Assembly: GCF_038005225.1 (NCBI RefSeq)
Contig: NZ_JBBOSU010000001.1
Location: 360,001 to 424,000 of the forward strand
Direction of reading: 5' to 3'
Origin: Solibacillus sp. FSL K6-1523
GTDB taxonomy: Bacteria; Bacillota; Bacilli; Bacillales_A; Planococcaceae
DNA: 64,000 bases
Shown here: positions 50,439-60,150 of the stretch, one piece after another
Position numbering within the stretch: position 1 is the first letter of the stretch
Layout of the letters: every line of letters starts with the position of its first letter
Translations under genes and position numbers: made by a program
Notes under the pieces: model-generated
Told to the model about the DNA's origin: nothing
The model's database searches: none
Seen by the model: only the letters and a program-made list of their open reading frames with translations

Positions 50439-51512
50439 GTGAAATTTTTTTATGCAGGACTCGCCATCACTATTTATAGCTTGATTACGTTTTATATTGG
50501 TTGGAATTTAAAGGCGTTGCTACAAGCGTTTCATCTATATCGTTGGCCAGTAGTTTTTTGGTTCATTTTATATTTAGTTGCGTTTGGCTTTATAATAGGA
50601 AGATTCCATGCTAGTTTATCGCCATTCAGTGTAATTGGTAGCTATTGGATGTTTGTATTGCAATACGGTATTGTGTTATGTATCCTTGCTAACATACTTG
50701 TTAAATGGACACCACTTTCCACGAAGATGGTTGGTACGGGCGCGGTTGTAACATTAATTATTTTATTTATACTAGGTACATACAATGCGTATTCACCGGT
50801 CGTGCGGTATTTGACGATTGAAGTCGATAAGCCGGGGGAAGATATGCGAGTTGTCATGGCATCAGACTTCCATTTAGGGGTACTTTCACATAAAGGGCAT
50901 TTACAAAAATTTGTTGATTTATCGAATGCGCAAAAGCCCGATGTTGTCCTACTTGCGGGTGATATTGTAGATGATTCTCCGCGTCGTTTTTTTAAGAACG
51001 GTATGGGCGATGTGATGAAACAGCTTGAATCGACATATGGTGTTTATGGAATCCTTGGAAATCATGAATATTACGGCAAAGAAATCCCTCAATTTAAAGC
51101 GGCAATGAAAGATGCGCATGTGCAAATTTTAATGGATGAAACCATTTTGATAAATAATCGTTTTTATTTAACAGGACGTGAAGATATTACGGAAAAAAAA
51201 CGATTAGCGCTAGAGGCATTAAAGCCGAAAAATGAACAGTTGACATGGGTTGTTATGAATCATACGCCGAATGATTTAGATGAGCCAGCAAAGCTCGGTG
51301 TTGATTTTCACGTTTCGGGGCATACGCATAAAGGGCAAATGTGGCCGAATCATCTCATTACAAAGCGAATATTTGAACTGGATTATGGTCATTTAGAGAA
51401 GAAAAAAATGCACGCACTTGTTTCAAGCGGTTATGGATTTTGGGGACCACCGACACGAATCGGAAGTCGCTCTGAATTATGGGTGGTTGATCTGAAGTTT
51501 ACACAAAATTAA
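50439..51512 (+). CDS. Membrane-anchored metallophosphoesterase
   Basis: 357 residues. Four N-terminal helices (about 5-120) are followed by a calcineurin-like phosphoesterase domain: SDFHLG, GDIVDD, GNHEYYG, MNHTPND and SGHTHKGQMWP. The family (YkuE/YaeI-like) includes UDP-2,3-diacylglucosamine and other lipid-linked pyrophosphatases; the substrate here is unknown. The start is GTG at 50439 with AAAGGAG 11 nt upstream. uppP follows 25 bp downstream, so the two may be cotranscribed and act on membrane lipid phosphates. Confidence 0.88.
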   Translation: MKFFYAGLAITIYSLITFYIGWNLKALLQAFHLYRWPVVFWFILYLVAFGFIIGRFHASLSPFSVIGSYWMFVLQYGIVLCILANILVKWTPLSTKMVGTGAVVTLIILFILGTYNAYSPVVRYLTIEVDKPGEDMRVVMASDFHLGVLSHKGHLQKFVDLSNAQKPDVVLLAGDIVDDSPRRFFKNGMGDVMKQLESTYGVYGILGNHEYYGKEIPQFKAAMKDAHVQILMDETILINNRFYLTGREDITEKKRLALEALKPKNEQLTWVVMNHTPNDLDEPAKLGVDFHVSGHTHKGQMWPNHLITKRIFELDYGHLEKKKMHALVSSGYGFWGPPTRIGSRSELWVVDLKFTQN

Positions 51513-51537
51513 GAAGTAAGAAGGAGCAAAAAAGAAT

Positions 51538-52362
51538 ATGGAATGGATTGAATTACTAAAGGCACTCATCCTCGGATTTGTTGAAGGGATGACGGAGTTT
51601 GCGCCAGTATCCTCTACGGGACATATGATTATTGTCGATGATATGTGGCTACAAACGAAGGATTTTTTAGGCTCGAGCTCAGCGAATACGTTTAAAATTG
51701 TTATTCAGCTCGGTTCGATTTTGGCAGTTGTCGTTGTGATGTGGAAGCGCCTGCTCAATATAATTGGGCTTTATAAAATAGAAGGACAAAAATCATCGCA
51801 TTTTAATTTAGCGCATGTCATTATTGGGATTATTCCAGCGGGCGTGTTTGGTGTATTATTCGAGGATTATATTGATGAAAATTTATTTACAATCAAAACG
51901 GTCATAGTCGGCTTAATCATTGGGGCGATTTTCATGATTATTGCGGATAAATTTGGACCAAAAAGACCGTCAATTACGTCATTAGATCAAATTTCTTATG
52001 CGAAAGCATTTAAAATTGGACTTGTTCAATGTTTATCGTTATGGCCAGGATTTTCACGCTCAGGTTCAACGATTTCGGGTGGGGTACTGTTTGGATTAGA
52101 CCATAAAACAGCTGCAGACTTTACATTTATTATGGCAGTTCCGATTATGGCAGGTGCAAGTGGCTTGTCATTATTGAAACACTGGGATGAAATTAATCTC
52201 GACCATTTAGGATTTTATGCAGTCGGATTTATTAGTGCCTTTGTATTTGCATTAATTTCGATTAAGTTCTTCTTAAAGCTTATCGCAAAAGTAAAATTAA
52301 CACCATTTGCGATTTACAGACTTGTACTTGCAGCTGTATTAATTTTCATTTTAGCAGTATAA
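51538..52362 (+). CDS. uppP: Undecaprenyl-diphosphatase
   Basis: 274 residues, eight helices. FVEGMTEFAPVSSTGHMI and LWPGFSRSGSTISGG are the two BacA/UppP active-site motifs. It dephosphorylates undecaprenyl pyrophosphate on the outer membrane face, recycling the lipid carrier for peptidoglycan; excess gives bacitracin tolerance. AGAAGGAG precedes the ATG. A perfect hairpin terminator follows the stop. Confidence 0.95.
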   Translation: MEWIELLKALILGFVEGMTEFAPVSSTGHMIIVDDMWLQTKDFLGSSSANTFKIVIQLGSILAVVVVMWKRLLNIIGLYKIEGQKSSHFNLAHVIIGIIPAGVFGVLFEDYIDENLFTIKTVIVGLIIGAIFMIIADKFGPKRPSITSLDQISYAKAFKIGLVQCLSLWPGFSRSGSTISGGVLFGLDHKTAADFTFIMAVPIMAGASGLSLLKHWDEINLDHLGFYAVGFISAFVFALISIKFFLKLIAKVKLTPFAIYRLVLAAVLIFILAV

Positions 52363-52367
52363 ACGCT

Positions 52368-52405
52368 AAAAAACGCCAAATTCTTTGGAATTTGGCGTTT
52401 TTTCG
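52368..52405 (+). terminator. Intrinsic terminator
   Basis: AAAAAACGCCAAATTC pairs perfectly with GAATTTGGCGTTTTTT around TTTG. Confidence 0.9.
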
Positions 52406-52500
52406 TTATTAGTGTGAGAAAGTTCACTGTCATATCGAATCAGTTCTCCTATATTAAAAGTAATATGGGAAATAACGGGGATGTTTTGAGGTGATAGCGT

Positions 52501-53790
52501 ATGTTTTCTTTGAAGAAAAAATATCGTAAACAGGAAGTGACTAGAGATTTTAGTAACGTAGGGATATTCATAAATGATCCAGATTGTTTATTGCAGCTCG
52601 AAGTAATCAATTTATCAGTAGAGGATTTAAAATTAATTCATATTGCGAAGCCTTATGTTGAAGTTTATATTCGAGAGGTTGTGGAAGCGTTTTATAGTGC
52701 GATTGAGCGTATTCCACATTTTCTTACGATTATTAATCAACATAGTTCAACGGAACGATTGCGTCATACTTTGCGTCGCCATGTGTTGGAAATGTTTGAA
52801 GGGTGTATTGACAACCCGTTTTTAGAAAAGCGTCGTCGAGTGGCGCTAATGCATGTGCGAATTGGATTGACGACAAAGTGGTACTTGGCAGCATTTCAAA
52901 AATTAGAAAGTGCACTACAGAAAATTATTTTTAATGCCAATTTCTCATCAGAAGATACTGCTAAAATGGTGGAGGCTATCGGGAAGTTTTGTAATTTTGA
53001 GCAACAGCTTGTTTTAGAGGAGTATGAAAAAGTTTCAGCAAGCTTACTTGAGGAAAAACAACAACAAATTAAGCTAGAGGTAAAAACGCTTGCAGGGGGT
53101 ATTTCAAAGGATTTAGAACAGCAATCAGGCAATACAAGTAATATTGTTTTAGATTTAATTGATAATACGAAAGCGGTGGATGATTTTGTGCATCAAAGTA
53201 TTGAAAGGGCGACCAAAACGAAGTATGCATCACAAGACGGATATCATCAAATGGTACTACTGAGTCAGCAAACGAGTACAATTAATGAAAAGACGGTGGA
53301 AATGACGGCAATGGTGGAGGAGTTAGATTTTTCATCAACCCAAATCTTTGCCGTGATTGAAATGGTAAAAAGAATTGCGGGTCAAACGAATTTACTCGCG
53401 TTGAACTCGGCAATTGAGGCTGCACGTGCAGGAGAGCATGGAAAAGGATTTGCAGTTGTGGCAAATGAGGTGCGCAAGTTAGCAGATCAGACGAAAACTT
53501 CGGTGGAGCAAATTGCGGGACTCATTGCGGTTTCTGGAACTGTCACGACAAACGTTGTCGAATCGATTCATCAAGTTCAACAGCTCGTTCAAACAAGTCT
53601 TGAACAAAATGAGCATTCCATCGCAACGTTTGAGGAAATTACGCATGCAGTAGATAAAACGATCGGGGATTTTCAAAATGTTGGAGAACAGGTACATGAT
53701 ATAAAAGGTGTTGTTGAAGAAATGGACAACTCCACAAAATCCCTTGAATCTGCAGCAGGTATGCTAGAGGAAATCATTCACTCGTTTTAG
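52501..53790 (+). CDS. hemAT: Globin-coupled aerotaxis transducer HemAT
   Basis: 429 residues. An N-terminal sensor globin (about 20-180) with proximal His 118 in [18 protein letters not shown], then a methyl-accepting signalling domain with the hairpin tip [38 protein letters not shown]. There are no membrane segments, so it is a soluble oxygen-sensing chemoreceptor that signals to CheA. GAGGTGATAG precedes the ATG. It implies that this organism is motile. A remnant of the intergenic repeat family follows. Confidence 0.93.
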   Translation: MFSLKKKYRKQEVTRDFSNVGIFINDPDCLLQLEVINLSVEDLKLIHIAKPYVEVYIREVVEAFYSAIERIPHFLTIINQHSSTERLRHTLRRHVLEMFEGCIDNPFLEKRRRVALMHVRIGLTTKWYLAAFQKLESALQKIIFNANFSSEDTAKMVEAIGKFCNFEQQLVLEEYEKVSASLLEEKQQQIKLEVKTLAGGISKDLEQQSGNTSNIVLDLIDNTKAVDDFVHQSIERATKTKYASQDGYHQMVLLSQQTSTINEKTVEMTAMVEELDFSSTQIFAVIEMVKRIAGQTNLLALNSAIEAARAGEHGKGFAVVANEVRKLADQTKTSVEQIAGLIAVSGTVTTNVVESIHQVQQLVQTSLEQNEHSIATFEEITHAVDKTIGDFQNVGEQVHDIKGVVEEMDNSTKSLESAAGMLEEIIHSF

Positions 53791-53833
53791 TAGGGAATGG
53801 GATCTACACGATGCTGAAGGATTAACTGTTGTC

Positions 53834-53859
53834 ACAAGGGTGCAGAAGCGTAATTGATT
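53834..53859 (+). repeat. Degenerate copy of the 41640-41805 repeat
   Basis: TGTCACA is followed, after a gap, by GCGTAATTGATT, a 12-mer identical to 41767-41778. TGTCACA also occurs at 41695-41701 in the full element. The copy seems to have lost the internal hairpins. Confidence 0.4.
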
Positions 53860-53879
53860 GTACCTCAATACATGTAAAT

Positions 53880-53920
53880 AAGAAGGCCGATATTCTATAT
53901 TACTAGAAAATCGACCTTCA
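53880..53920 (-). terminator. Intrinsic terminator
   Basis: AAGGTCGAT..CTAGT and ATCGGCCTT arms on the minus strand, just after the AIM24 gene. Confidence 0.7.
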
Positions 53921-53923
53921 TTT

Positions 53924-54721
53924 TTATTTGTTTAACAAATTAAATAATCCGCCAATACCGCCCTCATCAGAGTTTCTTCCGCCACCACCTTGAGTGACTG
54001 GTGCTGCTGCAAAGACACGACTTGCTAAGCGGCTGAATGGTAAGGATTGTACCCAAACAGTACCTGGACCAGAAAGTGTCGCAAAGAATAAGCCTTCCCC
54101 GCCAAATAATGCTGTTTTTACACCGCTAACCATTTGAATATCATAGTTAACATCTTGTGTCATCGCGACTAAACATCCTGTATCGATTTTCAATGTTTCT
54201 CCTGGCTGTAATCGACGTTCATAAATTGTACCGCCTGCATGAACGAATGCCATGCCGTCTCCTTCAAGCTTTTGCATGATGAAACCTTCTCCACCGAAGA
54301 AACCTGCACCTAGTTTACGTTGAAATTCTACGCCAACTGATACGCCTTTTGCAGCTGCTAAAAACGCATCTTTTTGACAAATGATTTTGCCGCCCATTTG
54401 ACTTAAATCCATTGGAATAATTTTACCTGGATAGGGTGCTGCAAAATATACTTTACGTTTGCCCATGCCTGAGTTGGTAAAGGTAGTCATGAATAAGCTT
54501 TCGCCTGTAATCAATCGTTTTCCTGCGCCCATTAACTTGCCCATAATGCCTGAGCCTTGATTATTTGAACCGTCACCGAAAACAGTTTCCATTTGAATAT
54601 TGTCTTCCATCATCATTAAACTTCCTGCCTCAGCAACGACTGTTTCGTGTGGATCGAGTTCAACCTCTACAAATTGCATATCGTCACCATATAGTTTGAA
54701 ATCGATTTCGTGATTTTTCAT
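53924..54721 (-). CDS. TIGR00266/AIM24-family protein
   Basis: 265 residues. Glycine-rich beta-structure with [35 protein letters not shown] and [28 protein letters not shown], the hallmark repeats of the TIGR00266 (AIM24-like) family. The molecular function is unknown; the fold resembles a tryptophan-RNA-attenuator-like trimer. The Gly/Ser-rich tail precedes LFNLLNK. ATG 54721 follows GAGGAGG; the longer reading from 54763 lacks a site. Confidence 0.88.
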   Translation of the reverse strand: MKNHEIDFKLYGDDMQFVEVELDPHETVVAEAGSLMMMEDNIQMETVFGDGSNNQGSGIMGKLMGAGKRLITGESLFMTTFTNSGMGKRKVYFAAPYPGKIIPMDLSQMGGKIICQKDAFLAAAKGVSVGVEFQRKLGAGFFGGEGFIMQKLEGDGMAFVHAGGTIYERRLQPGETLKIDTGCLVAMTQDVNYDIQMVSGVKTALFGGEGLFFATLSGPGTVWVQSLPFSRLASRVFAAAPVTQGGGGRNSDEGGIGGLFNLLNK

Positions 54722-54810
54722 TGTTAAATTCCTCCTCGGTTTTCTAATTGTACAGTAATTCATTATTGCTAACTGAATTTAAAACATTCTTGATTATATG
54801 TACGTATCCA

Positions 54811-54829
54811 TTTGAAAAGAAGTTTCAAA
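54811..54829. promoter_or_regulatory. Inverted repeat in the AIM24/aldehyde dehydrogenase gap
   Basis: TTTGAAA and TTTCAAA flank AGAAG in the divergent 276-bp region. It could be an operator for the lysine-degradation genes or for AIM24. Confidence 0.3.
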
Positions 54830-54997
54830 TTTGCGAAATTATTTTAGCGTTTATCGGTGGGTTTCATCTTCATTCAGTCGGTGTCTGGACAGCTAGTAAA
54901 TGAGGGGATAAATATTAATTGAGTAAAAAAGGGTTTAAAGGCTAAAATGTCGAATAATTAGAGTGAAAATGAATGACTTTGAATGGAGTGGGAGAAA

Positions 54998-56479
54998 ATG
55001 AAGCTTTTAAATTTTATCGGTGGGAATTGGGTAGAAGAAGCAACTTTGCAAAGAATACCTGTAATTAATCCAGCAAATGGTGAAGAGCTTGCAACACTAC
55101 CATTATCTACGAAGGTTGAAGTCGATTTAGCTGTACGAGAAGCAAAAGTAGCACAAAAAGCATGGGCACAAATACCAGCGCCAAAGCGTGCACAATATTT
55201 ATATGACATTGCGTTTAAATTAAAAGAAAAAAAGGAACATCTTGCACAAACATTGACACGTGAGATGGGAAAAGTAATAGAAGAAGCAAGGGGCGAGGTT
55301 CAAGAGGGCATTGATATGGCTCTTTATATGGCAGCAGAAGGAAGACGTTTGTTTGGGGAAACGGTCCCATCTGAATTGCCGGATAAATTCGCAATGAGTG
55401 TGCGTTCTCCGATTGGTGTTGCAGGACTCATCACGCCGTGGAATTTCCCGATTGCAATCGCGACGTGGAAAACTTTCCCGGCACTTATTGCAGGGAATAC
55501 GGTCGTATGGAAGCCATCAAATGAAACGCCAATGATGGCCTACGAACTGGCGAAAATTTTTGAAGAAGTTGATTTACCAAAAGGTGTTGTGAATGTTGTA
55601 TTTGGTTCTGGACCTACTGTTGGAACGGCGATGATTGAGCATCCAGATATTCGGGTAATATCATTTACGGGCTCAACTGCAACAGGAAGTAAAGTAGCGG
55701 AACTCGGGGGCAAGCATTTAAAAAAGGTATCGCTTGAAATGGGCGGGAAAAACGCCGTCATTGTTATGGATGATGCAGATATCGAACTCGCAGTAGAAGG
55801 AATTTTATGGAGTGCTTTTGGAACGGCAGGCCAGCGTTGTACAGCGTGTAGCCGTGTTATTGTGCATCGTGATGTGAAGGAACAACTTGAAGAAAAGCTT
55901 ATACAAGAGACGAAAAAACTGACGATTGGAGACGGTTTAGATCCATCCGTTAAAATCGGTCCAGTTATCAACAAGGCGGCACTCGAAAAAATTAATCATT
56001 ATGTTCAAATTGGTAAGGAACAAGGGGCAAGTTTACTAATAGGAGGACAAATTTTAAATACTGAGGCTTATGAAAATGGGTTTTATTTTGAACCAACGAT
56101 TTTTACAAATGTGCAACCGGATAGCATTTTAGCGCAAGAGGAGATTTTCGGACCTGTTATTAGCATCGTTGAGGTAGCTAGCTTAGACGAAGCAATCGAA
56201 GTGAATAATAGTGTGAAATTTGGTCTATCAAGTTCTATTTTCTCACAAGATATTAATAAAGTGTTTAAGGCACAGCAACTTTTAGACACAGGAATTGTTT
56301 ACGTTAATGCAGGAACAACGGGTGCAGAAATTCATTTACCATTTGGTGGTACGAAGGGAACAGGGAACGGACACCGCGATTCAGGTCAGGCAGCGCTTGA
56401 TGTATATACGGAATGGAAAAGTATTTATGTTGACTACAGTGGGAAATTACAAAGAGCTCAAATCGACAATAACGAATGA
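54998..56479 (+). CDS. Aldehyde dehydrogenase, probable alpha-aminoadipate semialdehyde dehydrogenase
   Basis: 493 residues. ALDH fold with TPWNFPIAIATWK, catalytic Glu 247 in LEMGGKN and nucleophile Cys 281 in GQRCTACSR. The segment VNAGTTGAEIHLPFGGTKGTGNGHR is typical of the ALDH7/antiquitin-like group. The next gene is a lysine 6-dehydrogenase, whose product, aminoadipate semialdehyde, is the expected substrate, giving 2-aminoadipate. ATG 54998 is chosen because GGAG is 9 nt upstream; 54983 lacks a site. The context makes the substrate assignment fairly strong. Confidence 0.88.
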   Translation: MKLLNFIGGNWVEEATLQRIPVINPANGEELATLPLSTKVEVDLAVREAKVAQKAWAQIPAPKRAQYLYDIAFKLKEKKEHLAQTLTREMGKVIEEARGEVQEGIDMALYMAAEGRRLFGETVPSELPDKFAMSVRSPIGVAGLITPWNFPIAIATWKTFPALIAGNTVVWKPSNETPMMAYELAKIFEEVDLPKGVVNVVFGSGPTVGTAMIEHPDIRVISFTGSTATGSKVAELGGKHLKKVSLEMGGKNAVIVMDDADIELAVEGILWSAFGTAGQRCTACSRVIVHRDVKEQLEEKLIQETKKLTIGDGLDPSVKIGPVINKAALEKINHYVQIGKEQGASLLIGGQILNTEAYENGFYFEPTIFTNVQPDSILAQEEIFGPVISIVEVASLDEAIEVNNSVKFGLSSSIFSQDINKVFKAQQLLDTGIVYVNAGTTGAEIHLPFGGTKGTGNGHRDSGQAALDVYTEWKSIYVDYSGKLQRAQIDNNE

Positions 56480-56562
56480 TCCGCGGCCCCCATTTATCTT
56501 CTTTCGGAGGGATCGTGTTCATATAATAGAATTACTTAAATACAAACAAGGGAGATGTTTAC

Positions 56563-57735
56563 ATGAAAGTAGTTGTATTAGGTGCAGGTTTAATGGGAAA
56601 AGAAATTGCGCGTGATTTGGTAGCGAGTGAGCAAGTTGAAAAAGTATTTTTAGCAGATGTTTCGGTAGATCCGGCAAATGAATTTGTCGCGACATTAAAT
56701 ACAAATAAAGTGGAAGTTGTTCAGTTGGATGCTGATTGTGATGACGACTTACGCAAAGTTATTTCAAAGGGGCAAGTTGTGATTAATGCTCTGTTTTATA
56801 CATTTAATGAACGTGTGGTCCGTGCGGCAATTGATGTGGAGGTACATTCTGTAGATTTAGGTGGTCATATTGGTGGTGTGACGGAAAAAATCTTAGCACT
56901 TAATGAGGATGCGGTGAAAAAAGGCGTTACAGTTATTCCAGATTTGGGTGTTGCACCGGGCATGATTAATATTTTGACAGGGTATGGGGCTTCAAAATTA
57001 GATTCAGTGGATTCTATTAAATTATTTGTTGGGGGGATACCGACAGAGCCGAAGCCACCGCTAAACTATACGCAGGTGTTTTCGTTAGATGGGGTATTTG
57101 ACCATTATACCGAGCCATCAAAGGTTATTTCAAAAGGGACGTTATCAGAAGTGGAGTCTTTAACGGGCATCGAGCCAATTTATTTTGATGAATTTGGCGT
57201 ACTCGAGGCATTCTATACATCGGGTGGAATTTCGACATTGCATTATACATTCCCTAATGTAAAAACGCTTGAATACAAAACAATCCGCTATAAAGGGCAT
57301 GCAGAGAAATTTAAGTTATTTGCTGATTTAGGCTTCCTTGATAAAACGAATACGGTTACTGTTGGAGGCAATGAAGTCAGTGTTCGTGAAGTAACGCGAG
57401 AAGTATTGAAGAAAGAATTAGAATTAGGAAAAGAAGCGGATGCGGTATTGTTACGAGTCATTATTTCAGGGGAAAAATCAGAAGAACAAATTACGTATGA
57501 GTATGAAATGGTTGTACGTAAAGATTTAGAGAGAAATGTAACGGCAATGGCACGTTCAACGGCTAATACGATTTCAGTAGTAGCGCAAATGATTGGTAAA
57601 GGACTTATTACAGATCGGGGTGTATTTACACCAGAAACGGTCGTGCCGGGTCGTGAATTTATTGCAGAAATGGCAAAACGGGGTGTCATAATTAAAGAAA
57701 CATCGCACCGTTCAACAATGATTGTAAAATGGTAG
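56563..57735 (+). CDS. lysDH: L-lysine 6-dehydrogenase
   Basis: 390 residues, saccharopine dehydrogenase fold. VVVLGAGLMGKEIARDL binds NAD, and NALFYTFNERV, SVDLGGHIGGVT and PDLGVAPGMINILTGYGASKLD match Geobacillus lysine 6-dehydrogenase closely as I recall it. It deaminates the epsilon-amino group of lysine to give aminoadipate semialdehyde. It lies 83 bp after the aldehyde dehydrogenase, which completes the step. GGGAG precedes the ATG. Just downstream is a start-codon fragment of an acyl-CoA dehydrogenase-like gene. Confidence 0.88.
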   Translation: MKVVVLGAGLMGKEIARDLVASEQVEKVFLADVSVDPANEFVATLNTNKVEVVQLDADCDDDLRKVISKGQVVINALFYTFNERVVRAAIDVEVHSVDLGGHIGGVTEKILALNEDAVKKGVTVIPDLGVAPGMINILTGYGASKLDSVDSIKLFVGGIPTEPKPPLNYTQVFSLDGVFDHYTEPSKVISKGTLSEVESLTGIEPIYFDEFGVLEAFYTSGGISTLHYTFPNVKTLEYKTIRYKGHAEKFKLFADLGFLDKTNTVTVGGNEVSVREVTREVLKKELELGKEADAVLLRVIISGEKSEEQITYEYEMVVRKDLERNVTAMARSTANTISVVAQMIGKGLITDRGVFTPETVVPGREFIAEMAKRGVIIKETSHRSTMIVKW

Positions 57736-57745
57736 GGGGAATTCG

Positions 57746-57780
57746 ATGAACTTCAGTTTTACAGAAGATTAAATTGAAAG
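57746..57780 (+). pseudogene. Remnant start of an acyl-CoA dehydrogenase gene (nonsense)
   Basis: GGGGGAATTCG then ATG gives MNFSFTED followed by TAA, then ATTGAAAGAAAT in the same frame (I E R N). MNFSFTED-Q is the common start of acyl-CoA dehydrogenases, so TAA probably replaced a CAA. Homology fades after about 12 codons, where a terminator hairpin begins. It looks like the scar of a deleted third gene of the lysine operon. Alternative: an 8-residue chance ORF. Confidence 0.4.
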
Positions 57781-57796
57781 AAATATTATTTTAACG

Positions 57797-57842
57797 AAAA
57801 CTTCTAAACAACTAATTGAGAAATTGTTTAGAAGTTTTTTGT
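57797..57842 (+). terminator. Intrinsic terminator
   Basis: AAAACTTCTAAACAA pairs with TTGTTTAGAAGTTTT around an 11-nt loop. Confidence 0.85.
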
Positions 57843-57939
57843 TTTTACGATAAAAATAAAGATTATTCAGATAAAAGTGAAACGAATTGCAAAATAGGAA
57901 GTCTAATGGGGTAAAAGGTGAATGAAGGAGGAGATTTCA

Positions 57940-60069
57940 ATGAGTAAAAGCAAAAGATATTGTTTAGGGATGATTGCAACACTCGTTTCGCTTGTGGTGT
58001 TTAGCTACATACTATTTGATAAAAAAATAGAAGCGCATGCGTCTACGATTGTGCAAGCGGGGGAACCGTATTTTATTTCATTTAATCAAGCACTTACTGT
58101 GGAAAGTGTAACAGATGGCAACATTTCGATTGTTGATCAACAAGGAAAAGCAGTGAAGGCGACACTTCAATTAGATGCAGCTGCTAAAGTATTGTCAATA
58201 GAAGGATTAGCAGTAGGGAATTATACGATTCATGTAAAAAAAGCAGCATTTAAAAGCGGAAAAGCACTGCAAAAGGATAATCAATTTGATTTACAAGTAG
58301 TGAATAAAATTACCAAAATTACATCACAACAAGATTTAAAAGCTTATTTCACAACATTTTTAATGGCTGATAAATCACCTGTTATTATGGAAGCGGAAAG
58401 CAAAGAAGAAAGTAAAATGCTATCGGATGTTGCAATGGATAGTGCAAGTGGAGGTGGAGCGGGTTACTCAACGACAAATAATCAGGTAGAAGGTATCGAA
58501 GAAGGCGACATCGCGATTACGGATGGGCAGTATATTTATTCCATAGTTGATAATCGAATTATGATTACGGATGCAAAAAATATGAAAGTTGTAAAAAAGC
58601 TGGTTGTTAGTAAGGATGCATATCCATCCCATTTAATGCTGCATGAAAATACGCTCATTGTAGCCTATTCAACGTATATTGAAACGAGTAAAGAACCGTA
58701 TTATGATGGGAAGTCTGTTGCAAAAGTAGCATTTTACGATGTGAAAGATGCGAACAATCCAAAACTTATTCGTGAAATTGGGCAAGATGGATATTTAACG
58801 AATTTACGAAAAGCGGGGAACTATTTATATGTCGTTTCAAATCAAACACCGAATTATTGGATGTTGCGTGAAGTAGAAGATATGGATTTACTTCCATATA
58901 CGTATGATACAAGCGGTGTGGATCAAGCGTTACCATTTGGAAAAATTCGCATTTTGCCAGAAAGCAACACACCGAATTATTTAATCGTTTCGGCAATCGA
59001 TGTGAGTAATATTGCTTCTGCTAAATTGAACACTGAAAGCTACTTAGGCAATAGTGGACAGTTATACATGTCACAAAATGCGATTTATATGGCATCTATG
59101 AATTACAGTCATATGCTGATGATGCGTAGTGAGGTAGAGGCGACATCAGAAGTTTCGATGCCGGCTGAAGTGAATGAAACGACGATTTATAAAATTGCTG
59201 TAGATAAAACATCGATACGTATGGCGGCGCAAGGAAAGGTAAAGGGGTCTGTATTAAATCAGTTTTCAATGGATGAACATAACGGTTATATCCGCATTGC
59301 GACGACAGAGGGCAACGCATGGGGCTCAGAAGCAAACTCTAAAAATCATCTGTTCATTTTAGATAATGCGTTAAAGCAAGTCGGTTCGGTGAATGATTTG
59401 GCACAAGGAGAACGCATTTATTCAGCGCGTTTTATGGGGGAAAAGGCCTATATCGTGACGTTTAAAGAAACAGATCCACTCTTCGTTATTGATACGAAAA
59501 ATCCTCAAGCACCAAAAGTATTAGGTGAGCTGAAAATACCTGGATTTAGTAATTACTTACATCCAATCGGGGAAAATCATTTACTAGGTATTGGTTACGA
59601 TACAGAGGTGAAGATGGAATCTGGTTCTAAGGAGCCAATCGTTTTAACGAAAGGGATGAAATTAAGCTTATTCAATGTAACGGATTTAGCCAATCCAATT
59701 GAGCAAGACGCAGTCATTATAGGTGGGCGTGGTACGTACTCGGAAGTGCAAAATGATCACAAGGCGCTATTTAGAGATGCACGCAACAATTATTACGGTT
59801 TCCCGATTACAATTTATGAGCCAGGTGAGGATGAAGACCGCTTGACATATAAAGGTACGGGCGCACAAATTTATAAAGTAACGACAGCAGGAATTGAACT
59901 TGCAGGCGATTTAACGGAGCCAGCAAGACCAGGCGAGCAGTACGAGGATTCATACAATGTCGTTCAACGAATTTTATATACAGGTGATAATTTGTATACG
60001 GTATCTCGTACAAAAATTACAAGCTATCAAATGAGCACATTTAAAAAACAGCAAATGATTGGTTTTTAA
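57940..60069 (+). CDS. Secreted beta-propeller domain protein
   Basis: 709 residues. An N-terminal hydrophobic helix (about 6-27) exports or anchors it. Residues 35-125 look like a SbsA-type Ig-like domain, then a Beta_propel domain (PF09826-like) from about 165, with NNQVEGIEEGDIAITDGQYIYSI and EHNGYIRIATTEG typical of that group of secreted WD40-distant propellers. The role at the cell surface is unknown. ATG 57940 is preferred because AAGGAGGAG is 6 nt upstream. The gene is single, with a perfect terminator after it. Confidence 0.85.
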   Translation: MSKSKRYCLGMIATLVSLVVFSYILFDKKIEAHASTIVQAGEPYFISFNQALTVESVTDGNISIVDQQGKAVKATLQLDAAAKVLSIEGLAVGNYTIHVKKAAFKSGKALQKDNQFDLQVVNKITKITSQQDLKAYFTTFLMADKSPVIMEAESKEESKMLSDVAMDSASGGGAGYSTTNNQVEGIEEGDIAITDGQYIYSIVDNRIMITDAKNMKVVKKLVVSKDAYPSHLMLHENTLIVAYSTYIETSKEPYYDGKSVAKVAFYDVKDANNPKLIREIGQDGYLTNLRKAGNYLYVVSNQTPNYWMLREVEDMDLLPYTYDTSGVDQALPFGKIRILPESNTPNYLIVSAIDVSNIASAKLNTESYLGNSGQLYMSQNAIYMASMNYSHMLMMRSEVEATSEVSMPAEVNETTIYKIAVDKTSIRMAAQGKVKGSVLNQFSMDEHNGYIRIATTEGNAWGSEANSKNHLFILDNALKQVGSVNDLAQGERIYSARFMGEKAYIVTFKETDPLFVIDTKNPQAPKVLGELKIPGFSNYLHPIGENHLLGIGYDTEVKMESGSKEPIVLTKGMKLSLFNVTDLANPIEQDAVIIGGRGTYSEVQNDHKALFRDARNNYYGFPITIYEPGEDEDRLTYKGTGAQIYKVTTAGIELAGDLTEPARPGEQYEDSYNVVQRILYTGDNLYTVSRTKITSYQMSTFKKQQMIGF

Positions 60070-60084
60070 TTAGCTATTCTAAAA

Positions 60085-60132
60085 TAAAAAAATCCGCTTT
60101 TGATGATATGCATCAAGAGCGGATTTTTTTGA
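60085..60132. terminator. Bidirectional intrinsic terminator
   Basis: AAATCCGCTTTTGATG pairs with CATCAAGAGCGGATTT (one G-U pair) with T-runs on both strands. It serves the propeller gene and the convergent deacetylase gene. Confidence 0.9.
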
Positions 60133-60150
60133 TAGACTAATGTAAATAAC

